A DNA stretch of 6,944 bases. It comes from JAZGDL01 sp036477795 (lineage in GTDB: Bacteria; Planctomycetota; Phycisphaerae; UBA1845). Below are positions 5,003-6,944 of the stretch, in pieces. Position 1 is the stretch's first letter; each line of letters opens with the position of its first letter. Below the pieces are notes generated by a model. The model was not told where the DNA came from. It searched no databases and was given only the letters and a program-made list of their open reading frames with translations. The stretch is from the NCBI GenBank assembly GCA_036477795.1, contig JAZGDL010000203.1:1-6944 (forward strand). The letters are read 5' to 3'. The position numbers and the translations under genes are program-made.

Positions 5003-6944
5003 GTGCCTGCTTTTCGACTTGTAAGCGAATTCCAGCCGCAAGGTGACCAGCCGGCGGCGATCGAGAAGCTGGCCTGCGGGCTGGCGGAGGGCAAGACGCA
5101 TCAGTGCCTGATGGGCGTCACCGGTTCGGGCAAGACCTTCACCATGGCCAACGTCATCGCCCGCTATCGTCGCCCTACATTGGTCATCTCACACAACAAA
5201 ACGCTGGCGGCACAGCTTTATGAGGAGTTTCGCGAGCTGTTTCCGGACAGCGCGGTCGCCTATTTCGTCAGCTACTACGACTACTATCAGCCGGAAGCGT
5301 ACATTCCCCAGCGCGACATCTACATCGAAAAGGACGCCTCGCGGAATGACGACCTGGACCGCTTGCGCCTGAGTGCCACCAGCTCCCTGGTGTCCCGCCG
5401 GGACGTCATCATAGTAGCCAGCGTATCGTGCATCTTCGGGCTGGGCTCGCCGGAAGATTACAAGGCCAGTCTGGTGATCATCAACACCGGGGAGTCGGTG
5501 GATCGCGATGAACTGCTCAGGAAATTCGTAAACCTCCAGTACACGCGGAACGATCTGAGCTTCGAGCGCGGCACGTTTAGAGTGCGTGGCGACGTTGTGG
5601 AAGTGCACCCGGCTTATGAAGAGTTTGCCTACCGCATCGAGATGTTCGGGGACGAGATCGAGAAGATCGAGATGATCAACCCGCTCACCGGCGAGTCTCT
5701 GGCGGCGCTAAATACCATGGAGCTCTACCCGGCAGTGCACTACGTCATGCCTGAGGATCGGATCCAACGGGCCAGCGAATCGATTGAGGCGGAGCTGGAG
5801 CAGCGGTTGATGGAACTTCGCCGGCATGGCAAGCTGCTGGAGGCTCAGCGGCTGGCGGCGCGGACCAAGTACGACGTCGAGATGATCCGCGAGGTGGGGT
5901 ACTGTTCCGGAATCGAGAATTACTCGCGCCATCTGAACGGCACGGAGCCGGGTGCGACGCCCTACACCTTGATCAACTACTTCCCGGAGGATTACCTTCT
6001 GATCATTGATGAGTCGCACGCCACGGTGCCGCAAATCCGGGCGATGCACGCGGGCGATCGCAGCCGCAAGCAAGTGCTGGTCGAGCACGGTTTTCGATTG
6101 CCCTCCTGTCTGGACAACCGGCCGCTACGGTTTGAGGAGTTTGAGGCTACCTGGAACCGGGTGTTGTTCATGTCAGCCACGCCGGGGCCCTACGAGCTGG
6201 AGAAATGTCGCGGCGAGATCGTCGAGCAGATCGTCCGGCCGACGGGGCTGGTCGATCCGGTGATTCACGTGCGACCGGCCCGCGGGCAGGTGCCGGACTT
6301 GCTGCAGGGCATCGCCGGCCGGGCTGCCGCCGGCGAACGCGTGCTGGTGACCACGCTGACCAAGCGTATGGCCGAGGACCTGTCCCGCTACATTCAGGAG
6401 GAAGGGCTGCGGGGCAAGTACCTGCACAGCGAGATCAACACCCTGGAGCGCGTGGCCATCTTGAACGAGCTACGGGCGGGCGAGTTTGATGTGCTGGTGG
6501 GGGTGAACTTGCTCCGCGAAGGCCTCGACCTCCCCGAGGTCTCGCTGGTGTGCATCTTGGACGCGGACAAGGAGGGATTCCTGCGGAGCGAGACCTCGTT
6601 GATTCAGACCATCGGCCGGACGGCGCGCAACATCAACGCCGAGGTGATTCTCTACGCCGATAGGGTGACGAATAGTATGCAGCGGGCCATTGATGAAACG
6701 GAGCGACGCCGAAATCGTCAACTGAAGTACAACCAGGAGCACGGCATCACGCCTGAGACCATCAAGAAGGCCATCCGGTCGGACCTGGGATCGCTGGTGT
6801 CGGCCCGCGAGACGGCCATGCGGGCGGTCCACGCCAACGTGGAACAGTATGACCGCGACGAGCTGATGCGGCAGATCGAGAAGGAGATGCTGGAGGCTGC
6901 GGATGAGCTGGACTTCGAGCGGGCCGCGGAGCTGCATGCCAAGT
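5003..6944 (+). CDS. uvrB: UvrABC excinuclease subunit B, 3' end missing
   Basis: UvrB is the damage-verifying helicase-like subunit of bacterial nucleotide excision repair: UvrA loads it on DNA, it probes the lesion with its beta-hairpin, then recruits UvrC for incision. The GTG start at 5003 has GGAG (4992-4995) 7 nt ahead and gives the family N-terminus VPAFRLVSEFQPQGDQPAAI. Motifs in order: Walker A GVTGSGKT at 38-45, the beta-hairpin region from YYDYYQPEAYIPQRD at about 91, GYCSGIENYSRH before the Walker B-like DESH at 336-339, MSATPGPYE at 390-398, GVNLLREGLDLPEV from 500, and QTIGRTARN at 535-543. The UVR domain that contacts UvrC starts near 624 (QIEKEMLEAADELDFERAAELH) and is cut by the window edge. 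About 647 residues are visible of a usual length near 670, so only the tail is missing. The frame is intact with no key residue lost. Confidence 0.98.
   Translation, partial: MPAFRLVSEFQPQGDQPAAIEKLACGLAEGKTHQCLMGVTGSGKTFTMANVIARYRRPTLVISHNKTLAAQLYEEFRELFPDSAVAYFVSYYDYYQPEAYIPQRDIYIEKDASRNDDLDRLRLSATSSLVSRRDVIIVASVSCIFGLGSPEDYKASLVIINTGESVDRDELLRKFVNLQYTRNDLSFERGTFRVRGDVVEVHPAYEEFAYRIEMFGDEIEKIEMINPLTGESLAALNTMELYPAVHYVMPEDRIQRASESIEAELEQRLMELRRHGKLLEAQRLAARTKYDVEMIREVGYCSGIENYSRHLNGTEPGATPYTLINYFPEDYLLIIDESHATVPQIRAMHAGDRSRKQVLVEHGFRLPSCLDNRPLRFEEFEATWNRVLFMSATPGPYELEKCRGEIVEQIVRPTGLVDPVIHVRPARGQVPDLLQGIAGRAAAGERVLVTTLTKRMAEDLSRYIQEEGLRGKYLHSEINTLERVAILNELRAGEFDVLVGVNLLREGLDLPEVSLVCILDADKEGFLRSETSLIQTIGRTARNINAEVILYADRVTNSMQRAIDETERRRNRQLKYNQEHGITPETIKKAIRSDLGSLVSARETAMRAVHANVEQYDRDELMRQIEKEMLEAADELDFERAAELHAK

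Overview
The window reads as a piece of bacterial chromosome, fairly GC-rich, from a Gram-negative-like lineage. Small dispersed palindromic repeats between genes, a lone PTS IIA protein, an EcsA-like ATPase paired with a putative ABC exporter permease, and a free-standing HDOD protein all suggest Planctomycetota or another PVC-group bacterium. That placement is an inference from gene style, not a marker-based assignment.

Layout. Positions 1-2241 (minus strand) hold a two-gene ABC export operon: the ATPase (1492-2241) first, then a membrane permease (135-1514) whose start overlaps the ATPase end by 23 nt. The permease frame stops at a TGA at 135-137, but the same frame stays open through 1-134 and keeps reading as membrane-exporter sequence to the window edge. 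Positions 2242-2640 are non-coding and repeat-rich. A 57-residue Cys/His protein (2753-2926, plus) follows, behind a very good extended -10 promoter. It converges on a ptsN-like PTS IIA gene (2994-3449, minus). Positions 3450-3904 are a second repeat-rich spacer. Next is an HDOD signalling protein (3905-4783, minus), divergent from uvrB (5003-6944, plus, running off the right edge).

The most unusual structure lies between the genes. A 58-nt sequence at 2389-2446 recurs inverted at 3721-3778 (52 of 58 positions identical by hand alignment). Each copy is followed on its inner side by a 10-bp perfect hairpin with a 4-nt loop. The hairpins at 2469-2492 and 3656-3679 differ at two stem positions, and both arms change together so that pairing is kept. 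A third hairpin, identical to the first, sits at 3569-3592. The small Cys/His gene and ptsN therefore lie inside an inverted-repeat frame. This could be a dispersed structured repeat family, or the ends of a non-autonomous cassette; no transposase is visible.

Functionally the genes are a mixed neighbourhood rather than one pathway: export across the membrane (ABC pair), phosphotransfer regulation (PtsN), an HDOD output or regulatory protein, and nucleotide excision repair (UvrB). I see no CRISPR array, rRNA, tRNA or transposase gene. I do not see a convincing new multi-gene system. The leads most worth checking are the in-frame TGA in the permease and the covarying hairpin repeat family.
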